From a bacterium EF100-94H03 bin56 (GTDB lineage Bacteria; Pseudomonadota; Alphaproteobacteria; SP197): a DNA stretch of 40,579 bases. The translations under genes were made by a program, and so were the position numbers. Location of the stretch: positions 1 through 40,579 of the forward strand of contig MPMV01000040.1 of assembly GCA_002238685.1 (NCBI GenBank), given 5' to 3'. Below are positions 18,543 to 26,347 of the stretch, piece by piece; position 1 is the stretch's first letter; each line of letters opens with the position of its first letter. A model generated the notes under the pieces. That model saw only the letters and a list, made by a program, of their open reading frames with translations, was not told the origin of the DNA and ran no database searches.

Positions 18543-18571
18543 TTGACTAGACTGGTCTACTGGTCTGATAG
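18543..18571 (+). promoter_or_regulatory. Candidate operator of the toxin-antitoxin pair
   Basis: The octamer ACTGGTCT occurs twice in tandem (18551-18558 and 18559-18566) and overlaps the palindrome TAGAC-TG-GTCTA (18548-18559). A TTGACT -35-like hexamer is at 18543-18548. It lies just before the antitoxin start, as expected for an autoregulated operator; the -10 is unclear. Confidence 0.45.
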
Positions 18572-18581
18572 GGATGATGCC

Positions 18582-18827
18582 GTGCAAACAATTGGTTCGT
18601 ATGAAGCAAAGACGCGCTTACCGGAATTGCTGAGGTCGGTCGAACAGGGCAGCACCTTTACGATAACACGGCGGGGCGTGCCGATTGCCCGCCTCGTGGG
18701 AATCACCCACCTCGACCCGGACGACGTAGAAGGAGTCATCGCCCGTATGAAACGGGCTCGGGCGGAAAGATCATCGGTAACGAAAGAAGACATCATGTCG
18801 GCCCGTGATCAGGGGCGCCTGCCCTGA
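18582..18827 (+). CDS. Phd/YefM-type antitoxin
   Basis: An 81-residue protein with the Phd/YefM N-terminal fold: YEAKTRLPELLRSVEQG, then ITRRGVPIARLVG, ending in a C-terminal extension (MKRARAERSSVTKEDIMSA) of the kind that wraps around a PIN toxin. The GTG at 18582 is chosen because AGGGATG lies about nine bases upstream and the MQTIGSYEAK start fits the family; the open frame runs 13 codons further. It overlaps the toxin by one base (TGATG). It should repress its own promoter. Confidence 0.85.
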   Translation: MQTIGSYEAKTRLPELLRSVEQGSTFTITRRGVPIARLVGITHLDPDDVEGVIARMKRARAERSSVTKEDIMSARDQGRLP

Positions 18828-19231
18828 TGCCGTTCGTCCTCGATGCCTCGATCACTGCAACATGGTGTTTTCCGGACGAGACTGACACGTGCGCTGATGC
18901 GGCGATGCACCGGCTTGTCGACGACCAGGCGATCGTGCCTGCGTCATGGTGCATCGAGATACGCAACATTCTCGTCGTCAACGAAAGACGAGGTCGAATC
19001 GAACCGGCGGAATCGGATGTTTTTCTGGACGAATTGACCCGTCTGCCGATCCGTATCGACAACAACCCGGACAAGAGTCTCGTCCTGTCACTCGCACGCA
19101 AGCACGGTCTGACATCATATGATGCCGCCTATCTCGATATCGCTGTGCGCCTGACCGCCCCGATGGCAACATTGGACCGGGCTCTGGCAAGGGCCGTAAA
19201 GGCAGAGCAACTGCCGTGCCTGGGGGTGTAG
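18827..19231 (+). CDS. PIN-domain ribonuclease toxin (VapC family)
   Basis: A 134-residue PIN nuclease. The four acidic active-site residues are Asp6 (VLDASI), Glu44 (CIEIRN), Asp99 (SYDAAYLDIA) and Asp117 (ATLDRAL), so it should be catalytically intact. VapC toxins cut specific tRNAs or rRNA when freed from antitoxin. Translationally coupled to the antitoxin. The last six residues are encoded in DNA that, on the other strand, looks like a transposase remnant, so its 3' end may have been formed at a recombination junction. Confidence 0.88.
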   Translation: MPFVLDASITATWCFPDETDTCADAAMHRLVDDQAIVPASWCIEIRNILVVNERRGRIEPAESDVFLDELTRLPIRIDNNPDKSLVLSLARKHGLTSYDAAYLDIAVRLTAPMATLDRALARAVKAEQLPCLGV

Positions 19232-19296
19232 ACGAACTCGAAGCGGCCCCAAAGCGCCTTGGCCCGTGCCGGCGGGTAAGCTTCGCAGAGTGCGCC
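19210..19296 (-). pseudogene. IS630-type transposase fragment
   Basis: On the minus strand a frame reads LCEAYPPARAKA followed by FEFVYTPRHGS. In IS630 transposases the segment before the last catalytic acidic residue reads (L)YEAFPPAEARRL...(F)E(I)HYTPKHGSWLN, so this is a recognisable internal scrap. It lies between the truncated ABC ATPase and the end of vapC, and similarity stops at HGS, exactly inside the vapC 3' end. No terminal repeats of the insertion sequence are seen. Confidence 0.5.
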
Positions 19297-19298
19297 GG

Positions 19299-19463
19299 GA
19301 TCATGCGGAGTGTCGTTGTCTTGCCACAGTCCGAAGGGCCGACGAAGGACATGAACTCGCCTCGCCACACACTGAGGTCAAAATCATCCACGTCAACGAT
19401 GCCGCCGGGATAGGCCTTGCGCAGTTGAGGCCGACATTGAAAATCACGTGGACCTGTGGACAT
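19299..19463 (-). pseudogene. 5' fragment of an ABC transporter ATPase (PotA/UgpC type)
   Basis: From ATG 19463 the frame encodes about 55 residues: an N-terminal segment, VDDFDLSVWRGEFMSFVGPS, and a Walker A GPSDCGKTTTLRMI (usual GPSGCGKTTTLRMIAG). After RMI, the ATPase similarity ends abruptly and the DNA continues into the transposase scrap. It follows the binding-protein gene by 43 bases on the same strand, the usual place for the ATPase of a polyamine/Fe-type importer. It is therefore a truncated, inactive gene. Confidence 0.7.
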
Positions 19464-19506
19464 GGGACAAACGGGAGGAGCCGTACGGCCCATTCCTCAG
19501 GTGTCA

Positions 19507-20721
19507 TCAGGCGCTGAGGAAGTCGTCCCACTTCGAGATGAGATGATCGTAATGGTCGGGCCACTGGTGCCAGTACCTGACGTGACTGGCGCGTTCTTCC
19601 AGCGAGCCGCCATCGCGCAGGTCGCCTTCCTGGATGCCACGATCCGGGGCGCCAACCCAGGGCTTGCCCTCGTACCAGAAGTCGTACCTGGCCGCGTCCA
19701 TGACATCCCTGATGTTCGTGGTCGGCGAATAGTAGCCCTGCTCCGACACGGCAATCGCCGGCGGCCCCGAGAGCCAGTAGTCGCTATAGGCGATCACCGC
19801 CTCGGCGTTCGGCGAGTTGGCGATGAGCGCATTGCCAACCGACCATGCACGGTAGCCTTCCGCCGGCACCGCATAGGAGCATGGTACACCCCGGGCCTTC
19901 ACCGCCAGCACCGCCGGTTGCCATGCGTCGGCGAGAACCATGTCACCCGAAGCCAGCAGGTCGACCAGCTCTGCGATGTCCCCCCACAGGGCACGGAACT
20001 GGCCTTCCCTCTTCTTCGATACAAGAAACCTGGCCGCCTCGTCGATTTCCACGATGCTCGGGTTGCCCGGGTTTTCGTTTTCCAGCATGCCGAGCGCCGT
20101 CATTGCCAGCACCGTCTGCCCGAAGGCGACGAGCGGATCAACGTTGAGACCGGTCTTGCCCTTGAACTTCGGATCGAAGAGTGAGGTCCAGGTGCTGGCC
20201 TCCTCCGCCGACACAAGGTCCGGACGGTAGCCGATCGAATCGAAGTTGTAGACGGTCGGCACCATCCACAGTTCGGTCCTGGCCTCGTCAGCCCAGATCT
20301 GGCCGGAGATCTGGGCGCGCTCTTCCATGCGCGGATCTATGTCGGTGAAGGTCGGACGGATGTTGGACCAATTCTTCAGTGCACTGATCGGAATCGGCTT
20401 GATCGTGCTGGTGACGGTCATCGCGGGCAACCGCTCGCCGGTGGTCTCCCAGACATCGTAGGCACTCGAGCCCGAAAGGAGTTCTGTCTGTGTGTTGGGA
20501 AGGAGGTCAGCCTTGCCGGAAACGGAACCTACGCCCGACTCTTCCTTGAAGGCATTCAGGATGCGGTCCTGCACCGTCACCGACAGGCCGACGGAGCGCA
20601 GTTCCTGATCGGCAAGGTGGCCGCCGGCCAGTACCATCCGCGGTGTGGCCAACGCCGTGGTGGCTCCAAGCGCCACAGCGCCGGCCATGACGTCCCGACG
20701 GGTTGGATTGTACTGACTCAT
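19507..20721 (-). CDS. Extracellular solute-binding protein of a PotD-like ABC importer, Tat-exported
   Basis: A 404-residue periplasmic binding protein. The N-terminus has a twin-arginine signal (TRRDVMAG and a hydrophobic stretch to about residue 32). The mature part has the PotD/PotF-type pattern: a GY(R)PDLV-like hinge, WTSLFDPKFKGK, and a late VGNALIANSPNAEAV strand. AAGGAGA precedes the ATG at 20721. The downstream ATPase is truncated and no permeases are present, so it is an orphan unless it serves another transporter. Ligand unknown; polyamine-like compounds are possible from the family. Confidence 0.85.
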   Translation of the reverse strand: MSQYNPTRRDVMAGAVALGATTALATPRMVLAGGHLADQELRSVGLSVTVQDRILNAFKEESGVGSVSGKADLLPNTQTELLSGSSAYDVWETTGERLPAMTVTSTIKPIPISALKNWSNIRPTFTDIDPRMEERAQISGQIWADEARTELWMVPTVYNFDSIGYRPDLVSAEEASTWTSLFDPKFKGKTGLNVDPLVAFGQTVLAMTALGMLENENPGNPSIVEIDEAARFLVSKKREGQFRALWGDIAELVDLLASGDMVLADAWQPAVLAVKARGVPCSYAVPAEGYRAWSVGNALIANSPNAEAVIAYSDYWLSGPPAIAVSEQGYYSPTTNIRDVMDAARYDFWYEGKPWVGAPDRGIQEGDLRDGGSLEERASHVRYWHQWPDHYDHLISKWDDFLSA

Positions 20722-21314
20722 CCCAAGTCTCCTTGTCGCAGCAACCGGTCCCGAATCTTGTGGCGAGCGACGGCCGTCCACTGTCACGGCCTGACCGCAT
20801 CGCATGCGAGGATCAGGATGCCTTCAGCGGCTTCTCCGAGTCCACCCGCCCGGCCCATCGGCATGAAGGATGCCGTCCTTTCAGGACTCTGGGGCCACGG
20901 TGCGTGTTCGACAGCACCTGCACGACTTGGCGATGACCGGGCGTCAGGCCGCGCCTTCTTCACCCGGTCATACCGGAAGAAGGCCCGTCGCCTGACGGAT
21001 TGCAGACTCGGGATATCTTGCCGGATCCCGCGCTCGGCGAAGGGCGCGTGCAGCCTTCCAGGGTCCGAACATTGCGATGGATCCGGCATTGTGCAGCGTG
21101 CGCTGCATCGTCGGGCGGCGTTGGCCTGCGCAGGGGGGCCGCCGGGAAGGATTTTCCGCGGAGGTCTGTCGTTGCTCTGGAGCATTTGAGGAGCGGAAAG
21201 GCGCAGCGGCCCGCTCCCGGCTTGCGATTTGCGTACCACGCGGCCGCCGTCTCGGCGTAAGGTGCGGTCAGGCCGGGTTCGGGAGCCGGGCGCAGGCGGT
21301 TGGCGGGAAAGGCG
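20722..21314. other. Gene-less region upstream of the RND exporter
   Basis: About 590 bases between two divergent genes. Apart from the large palindrome at 20942-20997 and a small hairpin near 20876-20888, no coding sequence is recognisable; open frames here are GC-driven. It should contain promoters for both neighbours. Confidence 0.4.
20942..20997. repeat. Large nested imperfect palindrome
   Basis: Outer arms CGTCAGGC (20942-20949) and GCCTGACG (20990-20997) enclose inner arms GCCTTCTT-cac-CCGGT (20953-20968) and ACCGG-AAGAAGGC (20972-20984) around a CAT loop: 21 paired bases in a 56-base element. No T-tract follows on either strand. It could be a REP-type element, an attenuator or an mRNA leader structure. 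Confidence 0.55.
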
Positions 21315-23708
21315 ATGATGCAGACGTTGCGCGGGTTGGAGTCGCGGCTCGGCGGCTGGGCCATCAAGCGACGCTGGCCGATCATCGTGGCCGCTCTGGT
21401 GCTGTCCGGGATCGCTGCGACCGGCACGGCATTTCTCGAATTTTCGGCCGACGACCGGATCTACTTTTCCAAGGACAATCCCCAGCTCCTCGCAAGCGAG
21501 GCGATGGAGAACACTTACGGCGAGACCGGCAACGTCTTCTTCGCCGTCGTTCCCGAGGACGGCGACGCCACATCCGTCGTCGCGCTTGAGGCTGCGCTCT
21601 GGCTCACCGAACAAGCTTGGCACATTCCCTACGCGACCCGCGTCGACTCGCTGACCAACTTCCAGCACATCACGGCCGACGGCGACGACATCGTGGTCCG
21701 CGATCTCGTTGACGGCAGCGCGCCCGGGGATGCCGAAGAACGGACCCGGGTTCGTGGAATCGCGCTGGCCGAACCGCTTCTTGCGGGGCGCCTGATCGCG
21801 CGCGACGGCGGGGTCAGCGGCGTCAACGTCACCGTCGGGCTGCCGGGCGAGGACGAGATGCGTGAAGGGGCCCGGGTCGCCGACTTCTCCTACGGGCTCG
21901 CCGACCGGGTCCGCGAGCGTTTCTCCGGCATCGATGTGCGCGTGACCGGCCTGGTGATCTTCAACCAGGCGTTCATGCAGGTCTCGCTGCGCGATCTCCA
22001 GACCCTGGTCCCGGCGATCTTTGCGGTCATGACGCTGATGCTGCTGTTCTTGACTGGCGGCCTGGGAGGGACGATTGCAATCATGTTCGTGGTCGCGCTG
22101 TCGGTGATGGCCGCGGTGGGTCTCGGCGGTTGGGCGGGGCTGCCCATGACAGCGCCTTCCGCCATCGCACCGGTCGTCGTGCTCACGGTCGCGATCGCAA
22201 GCTGCGTCCACATCTTCTCGAGCCTCGTGCACTTCATGCAAGGCGATGCGTCTCGAACGCCGGCAGACCGGGATACGGACGGGCCGCTTGCGCCCCGTGG
22301 AGACGGCGAGCTCAAGCGCAACGCGATCGTCGAGGCGATGCGGGTCAATCTTCAGCCGGTGTTCCTCGCCTGCCTGACCACGGCGCTGGGATTCCTGAGC
22401 ATGAACTTCTCCGAGGTGCCGCCGCTCCGCCATTTGGGGACCTTCGTCGCGTTCGGGGTCGGCGCGGCGTTCGTGCTGTCGGTGACCCTGCTGCCGGCGC
22501 TGCTCTCGCTGCTGCCGGTCCGGGCGCGGAAAGCCGGGGACCGCCGGGATGCCGCAATGGCCGCGCTCGGCGAGTTCGTGATCCGCCGGCGGCGCGTGCT
22601 GGGATGGGGGTTCGGTGCGATCGTCCTGGCGCTCGTCGTTTCGATACCCCGCAACGAACTGAACGACGTTTTCCTCCACTATTTCGACGAGAGCATCGAG
22701 TTTCGCCGTGACGCTGATTTCACCGTCGAGAACCTCACCGGCATCTACACCCTGGAGTACGCGCTCGCCTCCGGCGAGCCGGGAGGGATCGTCGATCCCG
22801 CTTATCTCTCCGATCTCGCCGCGTTCGCCGAGTGGTACAGGGAGCAGCCCGATGCGATTCACGTCAACGTCTTTACGGACACCGTTCGACGGCTCAACAG
22901 AAGCATGCACGGCGACGATCCGGCTGAATACAGGCTGCCCGCGAACAGGGATCTGGCGGCGCAACTCTTGCTGCTCTACGAGTTGTCGCTTCCCATTGGC
23001 CTCGATCTCAACAACCAGATTTCGGTGGACAAGTCGGCCACCCGGATGACGGTGTCGACGCGGACGCTGTCTTCGAATCAGGTGATCGCCCTCGACCGGC
23101 GCGCCCTGCAATGGCTCGCGGACCGCGCGCCGAACATCGTGCGTGCAGAGAGCGCTGGCGGCACCTTGATGTTCGCCCATCTCGGCCGGCGCAACATCGT
23201 CGCGATGCTGCTCGGAACCACGATCGCGCTCCTGGGGATTTCGTTCATCCTGATCTTCGCGCTGCGATCCTTGCGACTCGGGCTCGCGAGCCTGGTCCCG
23301 AACCTGGTTCCCGGTGCATTGGGTTTCGGGATCTGGGGATTGACGGTGGGAGAGGTGGGGGTGTCGCTTTCGATGGTGTCCGCCATGACGCTGGGCATCG
23401 TGGTCGACGACACCGTGCACTTCCTCAGCAAGTACCGGCGCGCCCGGCGCGAACTCGGTTGCACGTCGCCCGATGCGGTGCGCGTCGCCTTCCGCACCGT
23501 GGGCCGCGCCCTGCTGACCACCTCTCTGGTGCTGGTGGCCGGCTTCATCGTGGTCAGTCTCTCCAGCTTCGAGATCAATTCCGGAATGGGCAAGCTCACC
23601 GCGCTCGTCATCGCGCTGGCGCTGTTCGCCGATTTCTTCCTGCTGCCCCCGCTGCTCATGAAGATCGACGCGGACGCGCCCGCACGGACGCCGGGCCGCT
23701 CCCTGTGA
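21315..23708 (+). CDS. RND superfamily exporter of the MMPL type
   Basis: A 797-residue protein with two repeated modules, each with one helix, a large periplasmic domain and a block of five helices (around residues 210-400 and 620-790), as in the predicted RND exporters of COG1033. Acidic-glycine motifs in the helices (GIVVDDTVHFLSKYRR in the second module) fit proton coupling. No membrane-fusion or outer-membrane partner is adjacent, typical for this group, whose members are linked to hopanoid/lipid or small-molecule export. The first codon is uncertain: TTG at 21300 or ATG at 21315/21318; GGGAAAGG favours 21315. Isolated in its neighbourhood. Confidence 0.85.
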   Translation: MMQTLRGLESRLGGWAIKRRWPIIVAALVLSGIAATGTAFLEFSADDRIYFSKDNPQLLASEAMENTYGETGNVFFAVVPEDGDATSVVALEAALWLTEQAWHIPYATRVDSLTNFQHITADGDDIVVRDLVDGSAPGDAEERTRVRGIALAEPLLAGRLIARDGGVSGVNVTVGLPGEDEMREGARVADFSYGLADRVRERFSGIDVRVTGLVIFNQAFMQVSLRDLQTLVPAIFAVMTLMLLFLTGGLGGTIAIMFVVALSVMAAVGLGGWAGLPMTAPSAIAPVVVLTVAIASCVHIFSSLVHFMQGDASRTPADRDTDGPLAPRGDGELKRNAIVEAMRVNLQPVFLACLTTALGFLSMNFSEVPPLRHLGTFVAFGVGAAFVLSVTLLPALLSLLPVRARKAGDRRDAAMAALGEFVIRRRRVLGWGFGAIVLALVVSIPRNELNDVFLHYFDESIEFRRDADFTVENLTGIYTLEYALASGEPGGIVDPAYLSDLAAFAEWYREQPDAIHVNVFTDTVRRLNRSMHGDDPAEYRLPANRDLAAQLLLLYELSLPIGLDLNNQISVDKSATRMTVSTRTLSSNQVIALDRRALQWLADRAPNIVRAESAGGTLMFAHLGRRNIVAMLLGTTIALLGISFILIFALRSLRLGLASLVPNLVPGALGFGIWGLTVGEVGVSLSMVSAMTLGIVVDDTVHFLSKYRRARRELGCTSPDAVRVAFRTVGRALLTTSLVLVAGFIVVSLSSFEINSGMGKLTALVIALALFADFFLLPPLLMKIDADAPARTPGRSL

Positions 23709-23844
23709 TACCGCCGGTTCGGGTTGCTCTCAGCCGTTGGCGGAACGTGGCCCCTGCTTCGTGCCTGATGCATGGCCATCCGGGAGAATTCGAGGTCGTG
23801 GTCAACATCAAACCATACCATCCGCCAGATTGAGGCTGCTTGAG

Positions 23845-24456
23845 ATGCACATGTCCATTGGTGTCGTTCTGTTCCCTGACTTCGAGATACTGGACGTTTT
23901 CGGTCCCATTGAGATGCTGGGAATGCATCCGGAATTGTTTGAGTTCCGCATGGTCGCCGAAGCACGCGGCGCAATCGCCAGTGTTCAGGGCCCCAAATGC
24001 CTGGCGGAAGATGAGTTTGGCGACAGCGTTGCCTACGACGCGATCCTTGTTCCAGGCGGACAAGGGACACGGCGGGAAGTCAACAATCGTTCGATGGTTG
24101 AATGGCTCCGACATCGGACCAGGCAAACGCAGTTCGTCACATCGGTCTGCACGGGTGCTGCGCTGCTTGCGAAGGCGGGAGTACTGGACGGACGGAAAGC
24201 TACAACCAACAAGATGAACTTCGACTGGGTAGCCTCTCATGGACCGAGAGTGCTTTGGCAGCATGATGCTCGATGGGTCGAAGACGGCAACATTTTCACA
24301 TCGTCAGGTGTATCTGCCGGGATGGACATGGCCCTTGCGTTCGTCTCCCGGATGCTTGGAGAAAAGGCGGCGGAAGATGCCGCACTCTGGGCCGAGTACA
24401 CCTGGCATCGGGACGCCGCCGTCGACCCATTCGCAAGAGCATGGCGAGCAAGATAG
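23845..24456 (+). CDS. DJ-1/PfpI family protein (isonitrile hydratase-like)
   Basis: A 203-residue class I glutamine-amidotransferase-like protein. The nucleophile elbow is SVCTGA with Cys102-Thr103, and Asp17 (FEILDVFGP) is where the isonitrile hydratase InhA of Pseudomonas has its catalytic Asp. The LVPGGQGTR oxyanion region and TTNKMNFDWV are also of this subfamily. No AraC-like DNA-binding domain is attached, so it is an enzyme rather than a regulator. Start ATG 23845 (MHMSIG) is preferred to an upstream frame without similarity. Isonitrile hydration is possible but unproven. Confidence 0.8.
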   Translation: MHMSIGVVLFPDFEILDVFGPIEMLGMHPELFEFRMVAEARGAIASVQGPKCLAEDEFGDSVAYDAILVPGGQGTRREVNNRSMVEWLRHRTRQTQFVTSVCTGAALLAKAGVLDGRKATTNKMNFDWVASHGPRVLWQHDARWVEDGNIFTSSGVSAGMDMALAFVSRMLGEKAAEDAALWAEYTWHRDAAVDPFARAWRAR

Positions 24457-24691
24457 CACCCGCTTCTTCAAACCGATGCACTGCCAAGACGGTTCGTCGG
24501 CTGTCGAAGCGCGTAGGGTCGCCATGGTCGAGCACCGCCGCGGCGTGGACCATGTTCGAGTGCGGCAGCATGACTACGAGGATTTTCACGTCTGGTGAGT
24601 CGGTCCCGGTTCCATCTCCACCATCGATGGAACACAGGAAGGGGTGCGGTGCTTTCAAGGCGGGAGTGAAGTACGAAGCGAGCCTGGAGAC

Positions 24692-25147
24692 ATGATCCCT
24701 GTCCTTCTACGTGATGCGGTTCACGACGACATTCCCGCGATTGCCGACATCCTGATGCGCTCGTCGCGCCTCGCCTACGCCTTCATGCCGTTGAATCACA
24801 GCGACGACGATTTTGCCGGGTTTGTCCGTGCGTCCTTCGACGAATGGGACGCGGCACGCATCGCCCAGGCACGCTGCGGGCCCGTCGGCTTTCATTGCCT
24901 TTGCCAGGATGTCGTCGATCAGCTGTTTGTCGCGCCCGAGGTCCAGAGGCGCGGGATCGGATCGACCCTGCTGCGCGACGTCATGGCTCTGAGAACGACC
25001 GGATTCACGCTGCGCACTTTCCGCGCCAACCGGGCAGCCCGCGCCTTCTATGAAGCGCACGGCCTTGTCGCGATCGATTTCGGCCGTAGCGAAGAGGAAA
25101 ACGAGCCCGACGTCACCTATCGCTGGAACCCGGCCTCCCTGACCTGA
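24692..25147 (+). CDS. GNAT family N-acetyltransferase
   Basis: A 151-residue acetyltransferase with the GNAT core: VDQLFVAPEVQRRGIGSTLL is the beta4/acetyl-CoA pyrophosphate loop (Q/RxxGxG/A), followed by NRAARAFYEAHGL and a final strand. The start at ATG 24692 is preceded by GGAGA at short spacing. The preceding 235 bases contain no gene I can support. Substrate unknown. Confidence 0.8.
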   Translation: MIPVLLRDAVHDDIPAIADILMRSSRLAYAFMPLNHSDDDFAGFVRASFDEWDAARIAQARCGPVGFHCLCQDVVDQLFVAPEVQRRGIGSTLLRDVMALRTTGFTLRTFRANRAARAFYEAHGLVAIDFGRSEEENEPDVTYRWNPASLT

Positions 25148-25290
25148 ACCCGGTCTCGCGCGTGAGCGTCCATCGACGGCAGGACAATTGTGCGGGACTG
25201 CGTAGCGCGGATGAAGCGGTGCCTGCCCGCTACAGGGAAACAGTCTGCTGGCCCATCCCGATGGCGAATGAGAGGCCTCTCCGGAGGCGA

Positions 25291-26142
25291 TCAGGGGACG
25301 TCGATGAGCGTCACGTCGACGGGTTGGCCGGGATTGACGATTTCGTCGCGGCCGGACACGAGGGCGAGTTCTTCGGCGCCACATTCTGCCGTCTTTCTCA
25401 TGATGCCGTGCGTTGCGGCGAGGGCATGGGCCAGGGCGTCGGGAAGCGCAGCACCCCGCAGGGTCGCCGCCGTGAACACTGCCGCGATGAGGTCGCCGGC
25501 GCCATCGACCGGGACGTCGAGGCGTTCGACGCTGGCCTGGCAGGCGCAGTGACCGTCAACGGCAATGACCGGAATCGTCTCTGGAAACCCGGCACGGGCC
25601 TCGAGGGAGGTGACGAGCACCGTGCGAGGCCCCATCGCCTGCACGTCCCGCGCGGCCCTCAAGGCATCATCGATCCCCTCGATCCGCCGCCCGGCGAGGA
25701 ATTCGAGTTCCATGTGATTGGGAAAGAGGATGTCGGCCCTCGGCACGATGTGATCCTTGAGGTACTCGGGCACGCCGGGCTCGACAAAGAATCCGTCTTC
25801 GTTGCCCATCACCGGGTCGCAGGCATAGAGTGCGGAGGGGTTGGCCTGGCGCAGCACATCAAGGGCGTGGAGCACGGTGTCACCGAGTTCCGGCGAGCCG
25901 ATGAATCCCGTCAGCAGGGCACGGCACTGGCCAAGACCACGGCGCGCGACGCCGTCGATCACCCGCGTCACCCAGGCAGGTTCAAGGGCCCGTCCCTCAT
26001 AGTCCTGCCAGCCCAGGTGATTGGAAAACACCACCGTTGGCACGGCATCGACCTCGAAACCGAGAAGTTGCAGGGGCAGCACCGCCGCGTTGAGACCGAC
26101 ATGGCCCCGCGCGACATGAGACTGGATCGTCAGGATATCCAT
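25291..26142 (-). CDS. pdxY: Pyridoxal kinase (PdxY/PdxK type)
   Basis: A 283-residue ribokinase-fold kinase phosphorylating pyridoxal (and possibly other B6 vitamers) to the cofactor form. The SHVARGHVGLNAAVLPLQ start and AVPTVVFSNHLG fit PdxY (usual SHVVYGHVGN), CDPVMG is the Mg/ATP motif, and GAGD holds the catalytic Asp217. Start ATG 26142 gives the family N-terminus. It is divergent from the predicted pyridoxine oxidase gene across 205 bases, so the degradation genes and the salvage kinase could be controlled from the same region. It may be a dedicated kinase that saves part of the imported vitamin. Confidence 0.88.
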   Translation of the reverse strand: MDILTIQSHVARGHVGLNAAVLPLQLLGFEVDAVPTVVFSNHLGWQDYEGRALEPAWVTRVIDGVARRGLGQCRALLTGFIGSPELGDTVLHALDVLRQANPSALYACDPVMGNEDGFFVEPGVPEYLKDHIVPRADILFPNHMELEFLAGRRIEGIDDALRAARDVQAMGPRTVLVTSLEARAGFPETIPVIAVDGHCACQASVERLDVPVDGAGDLIAAVFTAATLRGAALPDALAHALAATHGIMRKTAECGAEELALVSGRDEIVNPGQPVDVTLIDVP

Positions 26143-26239
26143 GGCTTTTCCCGCCCCCGTCTTCTGCCCGGTGCAGGCCTTTGGACAAGGCACGAGTGAT
26201 AAGCCGTGCGGCCTTCCTGTGCAACGCGGGATCGAGGGT

Positions 26240-26344
26240 GGTCGACTCCCTGCGAAGACAGGTGGCGGCGGGTGGGAGGACTGGCGCCGTCATGGAAAAC
26301 CGCTCCGATGGGTGCCACCATGGAGACCGTGACGGGAGTCGACC
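26240..26344 (+). promoter_or_regulatory. Long-range inverted repeat pairing with the ribosome-binding site of the oxidase gene
   Basis: The perfect 11-mer GGTCGACTCCC (26240-26250) is complementary to GGGAGTCGACC (26334-26344), which contains the GGGAG Shine-Dalgarno of the gene starting at 26348. Inside it, GGTGGC (26261-26266) can pair with GCCACC (26314-26319). If transcribed, the leader could fold into a nested stem that hides the ribosome-binding site. The same repeats could alternatively be two operator half-sites. No known riboswitch class is recognised. Confidence 0.4.
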
Positions 26345-26347
26345 GCC

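Noticed and set aside
20784..23420. An 878-codon open frame antisense to the RND exporter
   Set aside because: Its product is low-complexity (His, Arg, Asp, Glu-rich) and is the codon-position mirror of the GC-rich exporter gene, which itself has clear domain signatures.
24296..24658. Minus-strand frame of 120 codons behind the DJ-1 gene
   Set aside because: A short coding-like stretch is present, but about half is antisense to the DJ-1 gene and no family or start signal could be recognised.
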